From: Ihuprevotella massiliensis
GTDB taxonomy: Bacteria; Bacteroidota; Bacteroidia; Bacteroidales; Bacteroidaceae
NCBI GenBank assembly: GCA_900095835.1
Contig: LT608321.1
Span: forward strand, 823,380 to 887,379
DNA: 64,000 nt
Direction of reading: 5' to 3'
Part shown: positions 36,028-45,901 of the stretch, piece after piece
Layout: every line of letters starts with the position of its first letter
Position numbering within the stretch: position 1 is the first letter of the stretch
Notes under the pieces: model-generated
What the model saw: the letters and a program-made list of their open reading frames with translations, nothing else
Told to the model about the DNA's origin: nothing
Databases searched by the model: none
Position numbers and translations under genes: made by a program

Positions 36028-37486
36028 AAGACCTTGCTTTTTCTATTAGCTCTTTGATAAATTCATGCTCATGCCCTAACTTATCAGTTAATTCCCTAAG
36101 GGTTGTCTCTGCCTCTGTCTTCATCCCCAAAGAACAATACACTAGATAATCATCTCCCCCTTTTTTTATTTCTCGATTTCGAGAAGCTGTTCCCATAAAA
36201 TCTCTCAAAGTGGAATTATAATCTAGACCATAAATAATGGGCAGTCTTTCTGCTACTTCCTGATTTTCTTCCAGAAATAATACTTGGTTTGCAAAAACAT
36301 CAGGGCTATATCCTTCAGCGATCATTTTTTTGTTTGTCTCTAGATTTGCTACTACAGCAGCAGAATGAGACGTGAATATGAACTGCACATAAGGAAATAC
36401 TTTAGTAAAACACTGCACAACCTCTTCCTCTAAAGAAGGGTGTAAATGTAAATCAATCTCATCTATTAGCACTACACCACTTGGTTCTTTTTTTTCATTA
36501 AGTATATAAGAACGGTAAGCTAAATCCAAAACTATAGAATAAAGACGACGATACCCTGCTGGCAAATCTTTAAATGGACTACTTTTCCCATTCTTAAACA
36601 TAATCTTCAATTCCAGACTATCATTTGTTGTTGCAAAAACTAAAGAATCTATGTCATACTGTCTATCCTTCATATTGGGTAGCAGTTTTGAAAACTCTAC
36701 CAATTTACTCTGTACGAAATTAATTTCTTCATAGAGTGGGATATACTGAATACTAATGGATTTCTCCTCATCCTTTGCAGATTGATAGTCATCATTACAC
36801 AGCAGCTCTTCCTTAGTGTACTTTATCTCCAGGCTTTGCATAAGGCTTGATATTTTATTAAGCCTCTGATAAAGTGGAGCAATACCTAATAATTGTTTAC
36901 ATAAACGGGTTTCCCAAATTGAAATACATGCTGTTTCTAAATCCCATTGATAATAACCAAAATTTCGGGGGATTCTCTCTTTGTCAATAGTATTAAGAGC
37001 AAATTTGGTCAATTTTGTTGGTTTATGTGGGAAAGAATCTGAAAAACATGCTATCAAGGGTAAATCAGCAGATTTTTCTTTCCACTGAAACATAAATTGC
37101 TCAAACGCTTTCTTATACCTAGTAGAATAAAGAGCTGCATTAGCTGTAGAACGTTTATAAAGCTCCCACTCCAATTGTTGACCATTATAGCATGCAACTC
37201 CTTTTATTGAGGCGTCTGTAACGGTAGTTCTAGAACCAGAATCATAATAATAGTCGGAGTTAGAAAAGGAGTTAACATTCAAAGAAGGATTGCCAGCTGA
37301 GAGAATATCATCTCCTAATTTATTATTATTGGAAAAGATAAAACTTAAAGCTATCTTTATAGCATCTATTAGCGCAGTTTTACCTGCGCCATTTTGTCCT
37401 ATAACGATTGTTGTTTGTGGCGTAAAAGAGACTCGACATTCTTTAAAGCCTCTGAAATTTCTGATTATCAACGATTCTAGTTTCAT
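36014..37486 (-). CDS. AAA/ABC-type ATPase, Septu PtuA-like
   Basis: 490 residues with an SMC/RecF-like ATPase split by a middle region. Walker A is GQNGAGKT (30-37), an LPAGYRRLYSIVLDLAYR block (about 308-325) takes the signature position, Walker B is VVLIDEID (338-345), and FTSHSAAVV (371-379) holds the switch His. The N-terminus MKLESLIIRNFRGFKECRV is typical of defence ATPases of the OLD/PtuA type. No nuclease (Toprim) domain follows Walker B, so cutting must come from the partner gene. AT-rich; first gene of the pair. No reverse transcriptase or retron RNA is seen, arguing against a retron-linked PtuAB. Confidence 0.7.
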   Translation of the reverse strand: MKLESLIIRNFRGFKECRVSFTPQTTIVIGQNGAGKTALIDAIKIALSFIFSNNNKLGDDILSAGNPSLNVNSFSNSDYYYDSGSRTTVTDASIKGVACYNGQQLEWELYKRSTANAALYSTRYKKAFEQFMFQWKEKSADLPLIACFSDSFPHKPTKLTKFALNTIDKERIPRNFGYYQWDLETACISIWETRLCKQLLGIAPLYQRLNKISSLMQSLEIKYTKEELLCNDDYQSAKDEEKSISIQYIPLYEEINFVQSKLVEFSKLLPNMKDRQYDIDSLVFATTNDSLELKIMFKNGKSSPFKDLPAGYRRLYSIVLDLAYRSYILNEKKEPSGVVLIDEIDLHLHPSLEEEVVQCFTKVFPYVQFIFTSHSAAVVANLETNKKMIAEGYSPDVFANQVLFLEENQEVAERLPIIYGLDYNSTLRDFMGTASRNREIKKGGDDYLVYCSLGMKTEAETTLRELTDKLGHEHEFIKELIEKARSYDVY

Positions 37487-37558
37487 GTTCCTTATACATC
37501 AAAACAATATAAATATAATCATAGAGTATCTAGTGTAATATCCACTATTTGTACTCTT

Positions 37559-37566
37559 CAAATCTA
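37559..37566 (-). promoter_or_regulatory. Possible -7 box of the Septu-like operon
   Basis: TAGATTTG on the minus strand fits TAnnTTTG, 72 bp before the ATPase start. No clear -33 element. Confidence 0.3.
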
Positions 37567-37605
37567 CTACTTTTTGTAATTTCGATTAAGTTATATAAGG
37601 GTCTC

Positions 37606-37840
37606 CCGACATTTGGAGTGATAACAGCTAGTTGTTGATTATCAACTACTAGCACCATCACTCTATATATTAAGCCCTTTATTTTCGGAGATTTATAATA
37701 TGCTAATTAGTAGTGCAGGAGTTTCAAGAACCTCCATCTTCACTTCATTTAGTCTAAATCCATTATTAATGAGAAGGTTATGAAGAGAATTATGTCTCAG
37801 ATTTTGAGTATCATTCATAGGTTATCACTCCAATTGTCGG
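37606..37840. repeat. 20 bp inverted repeats (19/20) bounding a ~195 bp segment
   Basis: CCGACATTTGGAGTGATAAC at 37606-37625 recurs inverted at 37821-37840 with one mismatch. Inside the left end a further long imperfect palindrome (37615-37664) contains GCTAGTTGTTGA and its near-complement. The segment lies between the porin 3' end and the Septu-like operon, and a short ORF (37693-37818) runs inside it. It may be an invertible or mobile segment. Confidence 0.6.
37693..37818 (-). CDS. Candidate 41-residue peptide gene inside the inverted-repeat segment
   Basis: ATG at 37818 opens a frame for MNDTQNLRHNSLHNL, then INNGFRLNEVKMEVL, ending ETPALLISIL. A GGAG sequence about 10 nt upstream of the start lies within the right inverted repeat and is a better Shine-Dalgarno site than most genes here have. 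No homologue is recognised. It reads toward the Septu-like operon, whose first start is about 200 bp further on. Confidence 0.35.
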   Translation of the reverse strand: MNDTQNLRHNSLHNLLINNGFRLNEVKMEVLETPALLISIL

Positions 37841-37851
37841 ATGAACCATAT

Positions 37852-39021
37852 TTAGAAGCGTGCACCCACCTGCACATCAATCGTGTTGTAGTGACCAGCA
37901 CGAAGAGAGAGATTGCGGTCTACAGTGTGGGTGTAGTTCACTTGGAAGTTGTAGTTCTTGCCCAGGGAGTAATTGGCAGTAAGCCCCCAGTTGGTGACTA
38001 GACCATCCCAACGAGTGGCATCATCGCGGTAGCAATCCCAACGACCATAAAACTTGAGGTTTTGGCATTGTGGCACAGGCACACCCAACATGGCATACCA
38101 ACCATCACTTCTGGTGGCACCTCCTTTGGTGGTACCTCCCACACTGTGCGCATATTCAGCACGTGCACTCACGGCACCTTCGTAGGTGAAACCGAGGTCG
38201 TAGCGCACACGACGTAGGCTCTCGGTGGGATTTTTCTCATTGGTGTAATAACCATTCCATCCGAAAGCACCGATGCGCAATTCCTTGGTGGGCATCACCC
38301 ACAAACCACCTATGAGGTCTTTGTGCTTGTCTATGTCCATGTGGTTGGTGCCTTGACCATTGTAGACGCCCACTTGATAGTGCAAGAGGCGATGTCCATC
38401 GGCTTGTGGCAAGAAATCACCTTGCATCTGGAAACCGATGTCGCGACCATTCGACACATGCTCACCAATACGATCGTTGATGCTCTGTAGTCTCTGGGTC
38501 ATTTGTGAAAAGGATCCCATGCCCACATTCATGGGATGGATGGGATTTTCAAAACCGAAGCAGCGTTTGAACTGCCCCAAACGAGGTTGCCATTCGGCAA
38601 ATCTAGTCCATTCTGCGTAAGCATCTAGCACTCTAGCCCCTCGATCAATGCCGGGTGCCCCACTGAGTTCTAGTTGCAAACGATAGCCCACATCATTCCA
38701 CACCTTACCATGCGCAAGGGCACGAACGATGCGGACATTGAAACTACCATCAGTAGCTTTATCTTTGCGATCGGTGTGAGAATACTGTGTGATGATGCAT
38801 CCTCCAAGATTGAGGGTGGGCTTGAACTCTGGTCGGTGCTTTTCTGAAGTTTGGGCAGAAGAAGCAAAAAAATCCTCAGCGGGAGTAGATAGATTCGTTA
38901 ATTGAGAAGATGAAGACAAGTCTTCCTGGTGGTTATCTGTAGGAAGGAGGACATGCGCATTGGCTTTTGTGGCAAAACAACCACAAACGGCGCAGGCTAG
39001 TAGGAAAGCAGAATGTCTCAT
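37852..39021 (-). CDS. OprO/OprP-family porin
   Basis: 389 residues with a signal peptide (MRHSAFLLACAVCGCFATKANA), a Ser/Thr-rich linker, and a barrel with alternating strands ending in QVGARF. The LNLGGCIITQYS start of the barrel and YAEWTRF...RLGQFKRCFGFENP block match the phosphate-selective porin O/P family (PF07396). It would form an outer-membrane channel for anions or small solutes; phosphate specificity is not shown. A TATCTTTG box at 39061-39068 lies 40 bp before the start. Confidence 0.8.
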   Translation of the reverse strand: MRHSAFLLACAVCGCFATKANAHVLLPTDNHQEDLSSSSQLTNLSTPAEDFFASSAQTSEKHRPEFKPTLNLGGCIITQYSHTDRKDKATDGSFNVRIVRALAHGKVWNDVGYRLQLELSGAPGIDRGARVLDAYAEWTRFAEWQPRLGQFKRCFGFENPIHPMNVGMGSFSQMTQRLQSINDRIGEHVSNGRDIGFQMQGDFLPQADGHRLLHYQVGVYNGQGTNHMDIDKHKDLIGGLWVMPTKELRIGAFGWNGYYTNEKNPTESLRRVRYDLGFTYEGAVSARAEYAHSVGGTTKGGATRSDGWYAMLGVPVPQCQNLKFYGRWDCYRDDATRWDGLVTNWGLTANYSLGKNYNFQVNYTHTVDRNLSLRAGHYNTIDVQVGARF

Positions 39022-39060
39022 GGGCTTGAGCTATCTATTATGTTATTAGGGTTTCGCTTG

Positions 39061-39068
39061 CAAAGATA
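39061..39068 (-). promoter_or_regulatory. Promoter box of the porin gene
   Basis: TATCTTTG on the minus strand, leader about 35 nt. Confidence 0.55.
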
Positions 39069-39236
39069 CAAAAAGAATGGAAACTACCTAAAGTTTGCCT
39101 TTATTTTTATTCCCCTCCTGCACCATCGACGCAATGTCCCTTTGCCCCTCTTGCCTTCGGTAAAAGCCTATCGCGCAGGAGCTGCGATTAACACACAAAA
39201 ATGTCACGTCTACTTGCAAAAATAACTATATAAGCG

Positions 39237-39267
39237 TTGGAGAGTTCATTTTTTCTTTTTATATTTG
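39237..39267 (+). promoter_or_regulatory. Promoter of the ROK glucokinase gene
   Basis: TTG (39237-39239), 20 bp spacer, TATATTTG (39260-39267). The transcript start falls after the first ATG of the longest frame (39265) and so fixes the protein start at 39331. Confidence 0.65.
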
Positions 39268-39330
39268 CAGCATAGAAGTGAGCGAAAAAGCTCCCTCCAC
39301 TCAGTAAAATATATCTCAATCATATCCATT

Positions 39331-40299
39331 ATGGAAGAAATTCTCGAAAAACCCTACGTGATTGGCCTTGATATGGGCGGCACGAACTCCGTATTCGGAA
39401 TTGTGGATCAGCGCGGTACTATCATTGCGCAAACAGCTATTTCTACAAAAGACTATCCCGACATCAACGACTATGTGGCAGCAGCAGTAAAGGCTTTGCA
39501 ACCTGCTTTGGACGTGGTGGGTGGTATAGACAACATCCGCGGCATGGGCATTGGTGCTCCGAGTGGTAACTTCTATAATGGCACGATTGAACGCGCAGCC
39601 AACTTGATTTGGCAAGGTGAAGTGCCCATCTGCGACCTTTTTGAAAAGGCATTGGGCATCCCCGTTCGCGTGACGAATGATGCTAATGCTGCTGCCTTGG
39701 GTGAAATGACCTATGGTGTGGCACGTGGTATGAAGAACTTCATCATGATTACCCTCGGCACTGGTGTGGGTTCTGGCATCGTGGTAGATGGTCGCGTGGT
39801 CTATGGTTCTGATGGTTTTGCGGGCGAACTCGGTCACGTAGTGATTGATCACACAGAAGCTGGTCGTACATGCGGTTGCGGTCGCAAGGGTTGTCTCGAA
39901 ACTTACTGCTCTGCTACTGGTGTGGCGCGCACTGCTCGCGAATTTTTGGTAAAATCTGATGAACCCTCTCCCTTGCGTGACATCGATCCAGATAAGATTA
40001 CTTCTTTCGACGTGTTCCAAGCAGCAGAAAAGGGTGACAAGATTGCACTCGACATCTTTGAATATACGGGTACTCTTCTCGGTCGCACCTGCGCTGACTT
40101 CGCCACCTTCAACACTCCCGAAGCATTTGTATTCTTCGGTGGTCTTGCCAAGGCTGGTGAGTATTTGATGGACCCCCTCCGTCGCGCTTACGACCAACAT
40201 GTGCTGAAGATTTTCAAGGTGAAAGCTAAGTTGCTCGTTTCTACCCTCAAGGGTGCTGAAGCTGCCGTGCTTGGTGCCTCTGCCCTCGGTTGGGAATAA
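39331..40299 (+). CDS. ROK-family glucokinase
   Basis: 322-residue cytosolic sugar kinase. Seen are the phosphate-binding GLDMGGTNSVFGIV loop, the VTNDANAAALGE motif with the catalytic Asp, the LGTGVGSGIV loop, and the complete zinc motif CGCGRKGCLE. It probably phosphorylates glucose. The longer frame from 39265 begins on the promoter and is rejected. A hairpin with 15 bp arms follows at 40317-40352. Compare the second, atypical ROK protein at 46903-48015. Confidence 0.88.
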   Translation: MEEILEKPYVIGLDMGGTNSVFGIVDQRGTIIAQTAISTKDYPDINDYVAAAVKALQPALDVVGGIDNIRGMGIGAPSGNFYNGTIERAANLIWQGEVPICDLFEKALGIPVRVTNDANAAALGEMTYGVARGMKNFIMITLGTGVGSGIVVDGRVVYGSDGFAGELGHVVIDHTEAGRTCGCGRKGCLETYCSATGVARTAREFLVKSDEPSPLRDIDPDKITSFDVFQAAEKGDKIALDIFEYTGTLLGRTCADFATFNTPEAFVFFGGLAKAGEYLMDPLRRAYDQHVLKIFKVKAKLLVSTLKGAEAAVLGASALGWE

Positions 40300-40316
40300 G
40301 CCTACTAGAATGTAAA

Positions 40317-40352
40317 ATGTGGTATCATCGACACCGCTCGATGATACCACAT
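40317..40352 (+). terminator. Terminator-like hairpin after the glucokinase gene
   Basis: Perfect 15 bp arms (ATGTGGTATCATCGA and its complement) around CACCGC. The T tract is short, so termination may be weak or the hairpin may work in both directions. Confidence 0.6.
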
Positions 40353-40413
40353 TTGCGCTATATACCCTTTCGATATACCTTTTACAGAACGTCTATTCTA
40401 TACCAACAGAACC

Positions 40414-41907
40414 ATGATTAAAGATCTCAATCAGCAAATAGCGGAGTGGCATGAAAACAATGAGCCTGCCAAGATTATTAAATTTCTCGAATCACTTCCC
40501 AAAAGCTCCCTCACCAACGAACGTATGGGCTGGTTGGCAAGAGCCTACAACAACTTAGCCAGTAAAGAAGACAACCCCGAGCACTACGAAACTGCGATTC
40601 GCGTGCTCGAAAGCATTAGAGACGAAGAGACGGAAAAAGACGAACTCTGGAATCACCGTATGGGCTTCGCGCTCTATCACCTTGACCGCGAGGGGGAAGC
40701 TGCCGAATACTTTATTCGCACACTTGAGGGTGAGCCTTATGAGTCGCTTGCTGCCGACACAAAAGAAATGCTCGCCGACTGCTACAAGTTCCTTGCCTTT
40801 CCCAGATACACCCAAGGTTCGTTTGCAGCCCGCGTGAAAAAAGCGTGGGAAGCCTTTGAGGAGCATGAAGCAGAGCTGCGCCAGCTCGTGGACAACGGAG
40901 CCTCTGGCGATGAAATCCAACAGTTGGCTTTCTCTAGTTTGAAATTAGCCTTCCCGAATCTTGCGTTTGAGATAGGCGCAAAAAACTACCATATCATCCT
41001 TTCTGCCGATGGCACTTGGATGCTCTATCCTCTTTTCCGCTTCTTCCTGAGTCGTATGCCCGAATCAGTGCGCGAGCATTGGAAATTCTCCATCGGCAGG
41101 ACTGCCACCCCCGATTTGTCTGTCAATTTTGGTGAAGGTGTGATTTCTGCAGAAGAAGTGCTAGTGTATTTCACCAAAGATGAAGGTGGCGAAAGCGTTA
41201 GTGTAAGTGTTTACCACCCACTGTTGCTAGAGGGCGACAGCCCCGCTTGGTGGCGTGCCGAAGTGTTGGTCGATAATGCTGTGGGCGAATTGGTCAACAC
41301 GGAGTTTGTATCAGCGATTAACGTGTTGGAAGAAGCACCGAACGAAGAAGATTGCATCAAACTCTCAGAACTTCGTGATATGCTTGCCATGCTTTATTCC
41401 AAGGATCCCCGTTGGGAAAACATTGATGTCATCTTGCAAGGCACGATGAACTATCGTTTCAAAGAAAGAGAGGGTATTGAACCCAGCGACCTCCGCTTTG
41501 ACATCCAAACCGGCACAACGACTATTCCGCGTCTCGTAAGCGAGTTTGCGAAAGACGAATCGGGGCTCATGGACCTCTTCCATCGTTTCGGTTGTGTAGG
41601 CGGCTTCTTCGCTTTCGACGTGCCTGGGCTTGACGAAATGGACGAATCTCAGCGAGAAGCTGCCGTCGATGCGGCATGCTCTGCCCTCGAAAACCACCTC
41701 CGCACGCACCAAGAAGGCAATTGTGTTGACTTCATCGGTCGTGCTGTAGGACGCTTCCACGTTTATGTGGACTTCCTCGCCTACGATATCCGAGAGGTGT
41801 GCAATGCCGCCTTCGAATTCTTTAAACAATACGACACTTCTTTTGCAGCTTTCCAAGTTTATCGCCGCGACGTGGATTTCTACAACATGAAGAAGAATGA
41901 GGATTGA
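40414..41907 (+). CDS. TPR-containing protein of unknown function
   Basis: 497 residues, no signal peptide or membrane helix, so cytosolic. The first 130 residues are helical with TPR-like units (RMGWLARAYNNLA, LWNHRMGFALYHLDREGEAAEYF). The rest is an acidic alpha/beta region (FEIGAKNYHIILSADG..., VYHPLLLEGDSPAWWRAEVLVDNAVGE) that I cannot place in a named family. Bounded by a hairpin upstream and a terminator downstream, so probably its own transcript. Confidence 0.7.
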   Translation: MIKDLNQQIAEWHENNEPAKIIKFLESLPKSSLTNERMGWLARAYNNLASKEDNPEHYETAIRVLESIRDEETEKDELWNHRMGFALYHLDREGEAAEYFIRTLEGEPYESLAADTKEMLADCYKFLAFPRYTQGSFAARVKKAWEAFEEHEAELRQLVDNGASGDEIQQLAFSSLKLAFPNLAFEIGAKNYHIILSADGTWMLYPLFRFFLSRMPESVREHWKFSIGRTATPDLSVNFGEGVISAEEVLVYFTKDEGGESVSVSVYHPLLLEGDSPAWWRAEVLVDNAVGELVNTEFVSAINVLEEAPNEEDCIKLSELRDMLAMLYSKDPRWENIDVILQGTMNYRFKEREGIEPSDLRFDIQTGTTTIPRLVSEFAKDESGLMDLFHRFGCVGGFFAFDVPGLDEMDESQREAAVDAACSALENHLRTHQEGNCVDFIGRAVGRFHVYVDFLAYDIREVCNAAFEFFKQYDTSFAAFQVYRRDVDFYNMKKNED

Positions 41908-41950
41908 TGGTGACCCTAGGGCACTTACCTACCTTCTTACTAGTTGATAT

Positions 41951-41984
41951 GCCCCGAGCATCCGTGAGATGTTCGGGGCTTTTG
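41951..41984 (+). terminator. Terminator of the TPR gene
   Basis: GCCCCGAGCAT and ATGTTCGGGGC form an 11 bp stem with one G-T pair around a 7 nt loop, followed by TTTTG. Confidence 0.85.
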
Positions 41985-42116
41985 TTGCCACCCCCCTCCG
42001 CTTGTGGAGCTTTTCGGACAGCAGCATATATGGGAGGTTGCAGTGGGTTAGCAGGCTGTACAAGTGTTTCTTGAGAACGACAGAGAGCGGACGGCAGAGA
42101 GCGTTTAACTAGAAAC

Positions 42117-42150
42117 AAAAAATGCCACCCTACTCTAGAGTAGGATGGCA
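42117..42150 (-). terminator. Terminator of gapA
   Basis: On the minus strand TGCCATCCTACTCTAGAGTA... folds into a long near-perfect palindrome (42123-42150) and is followed by six T residues. Confidence 0.85.
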
Positions 42151-42192
42151 AATGTTTTGTCTACTTCAGACGAAGTAACAAGGGGGCAATGA

Positions 42193-43236
<1,044 letters not shown>

Positions 43237-43329
43237 TTAGGATCAGGTTTTGAACATCAAATAGATGTCTTGCTGAACGAAAAAGGAGAAAAATAGGGTT
43301 CAAAACACTTTTTTCCCACTTTCGTACCG

Positions 43330-43337
43330 CAAAAGTA
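43330..43337 (-). promoter_or_regulatory. Promoter box of gapA
   Basis: TACTTTTG on the minus strand. Its upstream region overlaps the mscL promoter on the other strand. Confidence 0.55.
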
Positions 43338-43349
43338 CGAAGAAAGTTT

Positions 43350-43357
43350 TACTTTTG
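43350..43357 (+). promoter_or_regulatory. Promoter box of mscL
   Basis: TACTTTTG; transcript start expected near 43364, which rules out the longer mscL frame from 43355. Confidence 0.6.
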
Positions 43358-43387
43358 CAGTGCATTACAGATAAAAAAATCAGACAA

Positions 43388-43816
43388 ATGTCTAAATCCA
43401 CATTTTTTCAAGACTTTAAGGCGTTTGCCATCAAAGGAAACGCAGTAGATTTGGCTGTCGGTGTCATCATTGGTGGTGCCTTCGGTAAAATCGTATCCTC
43501 TATTGTAGACGACCTCATCATGCCTCCCATCGGTTGGCTCATTGGTGGTGTAGACTTCAAGGACCTTTCTGTGAAACTTCCCGCAGCTATAGAAGGACAA
43601 ACAGAGGTGACTATCAACTATGGTAACTTCATCCAAACTGTTCTCGACTTCATCATCGTGGCTTTCTGCGTGTTCTTACTCGTGCGAGGCATCCAGGCTT
43701 TGAAGAGAAAGGACAAGGAAGAAGAAGAGGCTGCTCCTGCACCTCCTGCTGGTCCTACGCAGGAAGAACTGCTCACGCAGATTCGTGACTTGCTCGAAAA
43801 GCAATCTAAAGCTTAA
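43388..43816 (+). CDS. mscL: Large-conductance mechanosensitive channel
   Basis: 142-residue inner-membrane channel that opens under membrane tension to relieve osmotic shock. The N-terminus [31 protein letters not shown] is the MscL signature. A second helix ([21 protein letters not shown]) and a charged, Ala/Pro-rich C-terminal bundle follow. The start is MSKSTFF at 43388, because the promoter box overlaps an earlier in-frame ATG. A terminator hairpin follows the stop. Confidence 0.95.
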   Translation: MSKSTFFQDFKAFAIKGNAVDLAVGVIIGGAFGKIVSSIVDDLIMPPIGWLIGGVDFKDLSVKLPAAIEGQTEVTINYGNFIQTVLDFIIVAFCVFLLVRGIQALKRKDKEEEEAAPAPPAGPTQEELLTQIRDLLEKQSKA

Positions 43817-43820
43817 TGCC

Positions 43821-43866
43821 CAAGTGGCGCGGACGAACGAACGTGCGCGCCACTTGTCACTTTTTT
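43821..43866 (+). terminator. Terminator of mscL
   Basis: Perfect 11 bp arms CAAGTGGCGCG / CGCGCCACTTG with a 14 nt loop, then TCACTTTTTT. Confidence 0.85.
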
Positions 43867-43976
43867 CCGCCGATGTAGAGGAAGCCTTTTCTTACCAGCA
43901 CCGGCGTTGTGACTTCCAGTTCGCCACACGACGATGCTCCTTAGTAGGTGCCTCCTAGCAGGTGTCCCTCTCTAAT

Positions 43977-44035
43977 GAAGCATTATCATCTCACAGAAGC
44001 ATTCTAAACACTATAGAAGCGTTCTAAACTCTATA
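43977..44035. repeat. Tandem 20 bp repeat upstream of guaA
   Basis: GAAGCATTCTAAACACTATA (43996-44015) and GAAGCGTTCTAAACTCTATA (44016-44035) abut, with a weaker third copy just before (43977-43995). The array ends one base before the guaA start codon. Confidence 0.6.
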
Positions 44036-44036
44036 T

Positions 44037-45647
44037 ATGCAACAGAAAATCATTATCCTCGACTTCGGTTCGCAGACCACTCAGCTCATTGGTCGTCGCG
44101 TCCGTGAACTTGACACTTTCTGCGAAATCTTGCCTTACAACAAGTTTCCGCACGATGATCCCTCTGTGATTGGTGTCATCCTCTCAGGTTCGCCTTTCAG
44201 TGTCTACGATCCAGAAGCCTTCCAGGTGGATCTTTCCAAGATTCGCGGTCGTCTCCCCATCTTGGGCATCTGCTATGGTGCGCAATATATGTCACACACC
44301 TATGGTGGCAAGGTGGAACCAGCCAACACGCGCGAATATGGTCGTGCTAACCTCACCACGTTTGAGCACACCAATCCTCTCTTCCGTGATTTTCACGAAA
44401 ACTCTCAAGTGTGGATGAGCCACGGCGACACCATCACTGCCATCCCCGAAGGTTTCCGTTGCATTGCCTCTACTCCACAAGTGAAGTATGCAGCTTATCA
44501 AGCGGACAACGAGCAGTTGTGGGGCGTACAATTCCACCCCGAGGTGTTCCACTCACTCCAAGGCAGCACTTTGCTCCGCAACTTTGTGGTCGACATCTGT
44601 GGTAGCCGCCAAGACTGGAGCCCTGCCTCTTTCGTTGAAACGACTGTGGCTGAACTCAAGGAGCAACTCGGCAACGACCGTGTGATCCTCGGTCTCTCCG
44701 GTGGTGTGGACTCTTCTGTAGCTGCGGTGTTGCTCAACAAGGCCATCGGCAGCAACCTCACTTGTATCTTTGTGGACCACGGTATGCTCCGCAAGAACGA
44801 GTTTAACGCGGTGATGGAAGACTATAAATGCCTTGGTCTTAACGTAATCGGTGTGGATGCTAGCGAAAAGTTCTTCACAGAACTGGCTGGTGTCGAAGAA
44901 CCCGAAAGCAAGCGCAAAATCATCGGTGCTGGTTTCATCGACGTCTTCAATGCTGAAGCTATGAAGATTACTGATGCGAAGTGGCTGGCACAAGGCACCA
45001 TCTACCCCGACCGCATCGAGTCGCTCAACATCACCGGCAAGGTAATCAAGAGCCATCACAACGTGGGCGGTCTTCCCGAAAAGATGCACCTCAAGATTTG
45101 CGAACCACTCCAATGGTTGTTCAAGGACGAAGTGCGCCGTGTGGGTCGTCAAATGGGTATGCCCGAACATCTCATCAACCGTCACCCCTTCCCTGGTCCG
45201 GGTCTTGCCGTGCGCATCTTGGGTGACATCACTCCCGAAAAGGTGCGCATCCTTCAAGATGCCGACGATATCTTCATCCGTGGTCTCCACGACTACAAGG
45301 TGAAGATGGATGTGGATACGGCTCGCCGTGTGCTTGCTGCTGGTGTGCCTAACGATGCTCCCGAACATGGAGAAATCGAGGTTTCACTCTACGACCAAGT
45401 ATGGCAAGCTGGTGTGATGCTCCTCCCTGTGAAGAGTGTGGGCGTGATGGGTGACGAACGTACCTACGAACAAGCCGTGGCACTCCGCGCCGTAACCTCT
45501 ACCGACGCAATGACTGCCGACTGGAGTCACCTCCCCTACGACTTCTTGGCAAAGGTGAGCAATGAGATTATCAACAATGTGCGTGGCGTAAACCGCGTTT
45601 GCTACGACATCTCCTCAAAACCACCTTCAACCATCGAGTGGGAATAA
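44037..45647 (+). CDS. guaA: GMP synthase (glutamine-hydrolysing)
   Basis: Converts XMP to GMP. An N-terminal glutamine amidotransferase domain (catalytic C79 in [13 protein letters not shown]; later His in FHPEV) is followed by the ATP-pyrophosphatase domain with SGGVDSS near residue 219 and the C-terminal dimerisation domain ending KPPSTIEWE. The 536 residues are slightly longer than E. coli GuaA. The start codon directly follows a tandem 20 bp repeat, and no TAnnTTTG box is seen. A perfect hairpin terminator follows. Confidence 0.96.
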   Translation: MQQKIIILDFGSQTTQLIGRRVRELDTFCEILPYNKFPHDDPSVIGVILSGSPFSVYDPEAFQVDLSKIRGRLPILGICYGAQYMSHTYGGKVEPANTREYGRANLTTFEHTNPLFRDFHENSQVWMSHGDTITAIPEGFRCIASTPQVKYAAYQADNEQLWGVQFHPEVFHSLQGSTLLRNFVVDICGSRQDWSPASFVETTVAELKEQLGNDRVILGLSGGVDSSVAAVLLNKAIGSNLTCIFVDHGMLRKNEFNAVMEDYKCLGLNVIGVDASEKFFTELAGVEEPESKRKIIGAGFIDVFNAEAMKITDAKWLAQGTIYPDRIESLNITGKVIKSHHNVGGLPEKMHLKICEPLQWLFKDEVRRVGRQMGMPEHLINRHPFPGPGLAVRILGDITPEKVRILQDADDIFIRGLHDYKVKMDVDTARRVLAAGVPNDAPEHGEIEVSLYDQVWQAGVMLLPVKSVGVMGDERTYEQAVALRAVTSTDAMTADWSHLPYDFLAKVSNEIINNVRGVNRVCYDISSKPPSTIEWE

Positions 45648-45695
45648 TCCTCTCACGACTACCCTCTCCGCTGCTCCACAGCAGGGAGAACACAA

Positions 45696-45740
45696 AAAAC
45701 ACCTCATTATGGCATCGAATCATAATGAGGTGTTTTGTTT
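45696..45740 (+). terminator. Terminator of guaA
   Basis: Perfect 16 bp arms (AAAACACCTCATTATG and its complement) around a 9 nt loop, followed by TTTTGTTT. Confidence 0.88.
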
Positions 45741-45901
45741 GGAGTGGGGCTTACCTGATAAGGCTTTCTACGTGAAAGAATCGTACAAGCACTCTTTTGA
45801 GCCAATGTGCCTATTCCCGAGCCTGTGTGAGTGAATTCACAGAAGGAGCGTGAGGGATGGGCGAGAGATAACAGATAGCCTACACGAGATGGCTTACACG
45901 C

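Noticed and set aside
36014-37486. Retron-associated PtuAB
   Set aside because: No reverse transcriptase frame and no retron-like inverted-repeat RNA region next to the pair.
36014-37486. OLD-family nuclease (Gabija GajA-like)
   Set aside because: The chain ends about 140 residues after Walker B with no Toprim motif, and the partner is HNH rather than a helicase.
39316-40350. 344-codon minus-strand frame opposite the ROK glucokinase
   Set aside because: Antisense of a gene with all ROK motifs; composition and lack of any recognisable domain mark it as a shadow.
42008-42030. Another end of the MITE (TTCGGACAGCAGC)
   Set aside because: Only about 9 bases match the terminal repeat and no partner end or target duplication is present.
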